NCBI GenBank assembly: GCA_019662005.1
Contig: JAIFWG010000034.1
Span: forward strand, 1-6,627
Direction: 5' to 3'
DNA length: 6,627 nucleotides
Source: Candidatus Parcubacteria bacterium
GTDB taxonomy: Bacteria; Patescibacteriota; Minisyncoccia; 2-02-FULL-40-12; GWA2-44-9
Shown here: piece by piece, positions 5,048 to 6,627 of the stretch
How positions within the stretch are numbered: position 1 is the stretch's first letter
How the letters are laid out: each line of letters begins with the position of its first letter
Notes under the pieces: model-generated
The model's database searches: none
Seen by the model: only the letters and a program-made list of their open reading frames with translations
What the model was told of the DNA's origin: nothing
Made by a program: the position numbers and the translations under genes

Positions 5048-5536
5048 CTATAAGGCAAGTCTCTTAACACCTTGTTTGTAGAGCAGCCTCGCTAATTCTA
5101 GCTGGCCAAGGTGTATGTAATTAACACAAGGAACAACAATCTCGGTATAGATTTTATGGTAGATAGCTTGTGAATCAGGACGACTAGAAATCTTTTTTAC
5201 TATGCCCGGAGCTAAAAGATAGTATTCTTTAACCTCAGCTCTACCTTCATCGAAAGTGAGCATGTAGGTATCTCGGAATCTCCGAAGAACTGTTAGTTCT
5301 GCGCAGTTGTCCGGAAGTCCAGCGGCTAGGATGCAAGCGGATGTTAGAAAGCATCCTCCTTCATCTTCTTTTTTAGTGTCATCAGAGGCGGGGTTTGCCA
5401 CACCATTCTCATATCCCTTTTTATAGTCTTCGTTCCACAATTCTTTGAAAAAATAGTGGACTGTCTGCTCCACCGCATCTGATTGCGACCCATCACGCTG
5501 GCCTTCGTTGTGCAATTCTTGTGGAGTTTTACTCAT
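5048..5536 (-). CDS. CFI-box-CTERM-like domain protein
   Basis: The 162-residue product has three parts. Residues 1-47 are polar and helical with NEGQRDGSQSD and YKKGYENG. Residues 48-59 are an acidic linker (ASDDTKKEDE). Residues 60-115 read GGCFLTSACILAAGLPDNCAELTVLRRFRDTYMLTFDEGRAEVKEYYLLAPGIV, matching the pattern GGCFIATA...LRRFRD..L....GR...R.YY..SP that I know as the CFI-box C-terminal domain. A further helical stretch (116-162) follows, so here the box is not at the very end. The function of this domain is unknown. Transcription probably starts from a near-perfect promoter at 5549-5577, giving only about 6 nt of leader before the ATG. It is an independent single-gene unit with its own terminator. 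Confidence 0.8.
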   Translation of the reverse strand: MSKTPQELHNEGQRDGSQSDAVEQTVHYFFKELWNEDYKKGYENGVANPASDDTKKEDEGGCFLTSACILAAGLPDNCAELTVLRRFRDTYMLTFDEGRAEVKEYYLLAPGIVKKISSRPDSQAIYHKIYTEIVVPCVNYIHLGQLELARLLYKQGVKRLAL

Positions 5537-5548
5537 GGCTCCAGTTTT

Positions 5549-5577
5549 ATTATAAAGTATTATTATTTATTAGTCAA
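5549..5577 (-). promoter_or_regulatory. Near-consensus sigma-70 promoter of the CFI-box gene
   Basis: On the minus strand TTGACT (5577-5572) and TATAAT (5554-5549) are separated by exactly 17 bp. The expected start near 5542-5543 lies about 6 nt before the ATG at 5536, so the transcript would be almost leaderless. This is the best promoter match in the window. Confidence 0.85.
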
Positions 5578-5604
5578 TAATCCATAGAGCGGCTTTATGT
5601 TTTG

Positions 5605-5650
5605 AAATAAAGAAGCTCCACACAAGGCATTGCCTCTTAGTGCGGAGCTT
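5605..5650 (-). terminator. Branched hairpin, probable terminator of the zinc-ribbon gene
   Basis: The arms 5613-5623 and 5640-5650 pair over 11 positions with one mismatch (AAGCTCC/GGAGCTT then CAC/GTG). Inside, AGGC/GCCT forms a second small stem. On the minus strand it is followed by CTTTATTT. It lies just after the stop of the gene at 5655, so termination is the likely role. Confidence 0.6.
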
Positions 5651-5654
5651 AGAA

Positions 5655-5885
5655 TCAGTCGGGAGTGTAGGGACAAGTCAGACAAGGACCGACGCCAAAA
5701 ATGGTTCGGCTAAAGAGACTTGCTTTATGGCCTCCTCGAGCCAGGCAGTATTCTGGACAACCGCGTTTGGAACAAGCTTTTACCTGAATAGGTTTCCCTG
5801 TACCGGTGTCGAATCGATGAAATTGATCATCAATTAGGACTAAACTGCTTCCGCAAGTACCGCAATAAACACGATTTTGGTCCAC
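5655..5885 (-). CDS. Small zinc-ribbon-like protein, unknown function
   Basis: From the GTG at 5885 the product has 76 residues and reads (Met)DQNRVYCGTCGSSLVLID, then a TGTGKPIQVKACSKRGCPEYC segment and a C-terminal GPCLTCPYTPD. The first CxxC and the later CxxxxC fit a zinc ribbon in which a TGxPI strand lies between the two cysteine pairs. A third cysteine in CPEYC and a last CxxC may hold a second metal. A nucleic-acid-binding or structural role is possible, but nothing here fixes it. The GTG start is preferred because AGGGTGAT, a good Shine-Dalgarno, lies 5 nt upstream; a TTG at 5891 would add two residues. A TTGACA-N17-TATTGT promoter precedes it. Confidence 0.7.
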   Translation of the reverse strand: MDQNRVYCGTCGSSLVLIDDQFHRFDTGTGKPIQVKACSKRGCPEYCLARGGHKASLFSRTIFGVGPCLTCPYTPD

Positions 5886-5906
5886 TATCAATCACCCTAT
5901 AAAATG

Positions 5907-5935
5907 ACAATACCCTCTTTTAAGGGTATTGTCAA
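5907..5935 (-). promoter_or_regulatory. Promoter built on an inverted repeat (copy B)
   Basis: On the minus strand TTGACA (5935-5930) and TATTGT (5912-5907) are separated by 17 bp, with a predicted start near 5900 and a Shine-Dalgarno just inside the leader. The bases form a 12-bp perfect inverted repeat (5905-5916 with 5923-5934, loop of 6). Because the hairpin is followed by CATTTTAT it could alternatively terminate the gene at 5991-6515; both roles are possible. Confidence 0.55.
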
Positions 5936-5990
5936 AGAGGGCTCCACAGCGTCGCTCTTCAGCTGAGTACAGCTTTGCTCCTTCCTAAGC
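5936..5990. other. Short intergenic stretch, 3' flank of the KNH-like gene
   Basis: The 55 bp between the stop at 5991 and inverted repeat B hold only a small hairpin (AGCTG/CAGCT around AGTA, near 5961-5974) and a GGAAGGAG purine run on the minus strand with no start codon at a suitable distance. I see no gene here. Confidence 0.4.
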
Positions 5991-6515
5991 CTACTTAATG
6001 GTAAACGGTCGGCTACTTACATTCCAATTCCCGCGATAATCATTTGGACTATATTTTCCATTCTTTCCATTACCACTAGCTATATACCAACTTCCGTTGG
6101 CATCTTCTGACCAAACTATTACCTTATAGCTTCCTGCGGGTAACGGTCTACAACCTCCTCCATCACCCATAGAGCAGACTTCTTTTCCATCCCATTTTGT
6201 CGAACTATCTGGTCCATAAAATCCTGTTACATTTCCTTCGGCTGTGCTAATCCACCCCACCAAACTAGATAGTGCGTAATCAGTCGTCGTTTCTGGTCCT
6301 ACTATTCCAACGGCAACTATTCTATTTCCTCCAGACCAACTTATTACATTTTCTGCTCCCTGAATAAATACCTCGCCTCCATTGGGAGCAGTAACACTTA
6401 TCTCACCTCCAACAGGCCAAGGTCTTGGCTTTCCAGCCATAACAACAGTACTAACAACTATACTTAATATAACCGCAACTGCGACTATAATGGCTACGTT
6501 TTTTGTTTTATGCAT
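5991..6515 (-). CDS. Secreted protein with Kre9/KNH-like domain
   Basis: The 174-residue product starts MHKTKNVAIIVAVAVILSIV, a signal peptide or anchor (hydrophobic 7-25) with a plausible signal peptidase I site after VMA (residue 27). Then ISVTAPNGGEVFIQGAENVISWSGG is the hallmark start of the Ser-Thr-rich GPI-anchored/KNH-like domain (PF10342, Kre9/KNH family). A pair LPAGSYKVIVWSEDA and the closing SRPFTIK complete one immunoglobulin-like sandwich. Two cysteines (VCSMGDGGGC) near the middle could form a disulfide. In bacteria this domain appears on exported proteins; here it stands alone, so it may be a small lipid-free surface or secreted protein. An extended -10 lies about 45 bp upstream; no Shine-Dalgarno is seen. 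Function unknown. Confidence 0.85.
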   Translation of the reverse strand: MHKTKNVAIIVAVAVILSIVVSTVVMAGKPRPWPVGGEISVTAPNGGEVFIQGAENVISWSGGNRIVAVGIVGPETTTDYALSSLVGWISTAEGNVTGFYGPDSSTKWDGKEVCSMGDGGGCRPLPAGSYKVIVWSEDANGSWYIASGNGKNGKYSPNDYRGNWNVSSRPFTIK

Positions 6516-6561
6516 TGGTTAAATATAAAAATTAGATCTCTAATAAATATCGACCGGTTTT

Positions 6562-6570
6562 ATTATACCA
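6562..6570 (-). promoter_or_regulatory. Extended -10 promoter of the KNH-like gene
   Basis: The minus strand reads TGGTATAAT, a perfect TGn-TATAAT. No good -35 is found at 16-18 bp; that position falls in the arm of the large inverted repeat. The predicted start near 6555 leaves a leader of about 40 nt before the ATG at 6515. Confidence 0.6.
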
Positions 6571-6575
6571 CAGAG

Positions 6576-6618
6576 AGTCAACAATAAAGACACCGTGTAG
6601 GTGTCTTTATTGTTGACT
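6576..6618. terminator. Perfect 19-bp hairpin, probable terminator of a gene beyond the window
   Basis: AGTCAACAATAAAGACACC (6576-6594) pairs perfectly with 6600-6618 around a GTGTA loop. It lies upstream of the KNH-like gene and could terminate a minus-strand gene located beyond the window end. The arms carry TTTATTGTT, giving a T-rich foot on both strands. Confidence 0.6.
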
Positions 6619-6627
6619 GGTCCCCCC

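Noticed and set aside
4893..5081. Plus-strand 62-codon frame
   Set aside because: It spans an inverted-repeat promoter, a terminator and parts of two minus-strand genes; no coding features.
5640..5837. Plus-strand 65-codon frame
   Set aside because: It is antisense to the cysteine-rich minus-strand gene and begins inside a terminator hairpin.
5936..5990. A hidden small gene after the GGAAGGAG purine run on the minus strand
   Set aside because: No ATG at a usable distance; the only GTG/TTG codons give very short frames running into the inverted repeat.

Overview
The window looks like an accessory stretch of a bacterial genome, and my best guess is a member of the Candidate Phyla Radiation (Patescibacteria, for example a Parcubacteria-like lineage). 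This rests on very small genes, secreted proteins with Kre9/KNH-like and prealbumin-like repeat domains, a 55-residue hydrophobic protein of a kind I associate with such genomes, and the near absence of Shine-Dalgarno sites. The lineage is inference; there is no ribosomal or other phylogenetic marker gene.

Layout. (1) At 2-1108, plus strand, is the C-terminal part of a secreted surface protein with prealbumin-like (CnaB/SpaA-type) repeats. It ends at a long bidirectional terminator. (2) At 1157-2626, minus strand, are a PhnB-like VOC protein, a two-helix membrane protein, a 42-residue very basic protein found by reading the gap, and a second, divergent VOC-like protein, with a 17-bp perfect hairpin between the second and third. 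(3) At 2700-2867, plus strand, is the 55-residue hydrophobic protein, followed by a bidirectional terminator. (4) At 2927-4292, minus strand, is a compact operon: two DUF2975 membrane proteins, a YozG-type Cro/C1 regulator and a small two-helix membrane protein. Upstream lie a strong Shine-Dalgarno and two 19-bp direct repeats set 21 bp apart, a likely operator for the regulator. (5) At 4367-6515, minus strand, are five single genes, several with their own visible promoter or terminator: a YdeI/OmpD-associated-family protein, an unknown protein, a CFI-box protein, a zinc-ribbon protein and a secreted KNH-like protein. The window ends just after a perfect 19-bp inverted repeat, with a run of six C.

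How the genes relate. Only the DUF2975/HTH group is clearly one functional unit: a membrane protein with its own regulator, in which the regulator probably controls its own operon. The other genes appear to be independently transcribed small accessory functions: surface proteins at both ends, and VOC, zinc-binding and YdeI-like proteins between. No mobile element, tRNA, rRNA, CRISPR array or defence system is visible. The most unusual signals are two promoters (in front of 4680-4955 and 5655-5885) built on the same inverted repeat, the paired operator-like repeats, the surface repeats that carry both isopeptide-type residues and a cysteine pair, and two unreported small ORFs.
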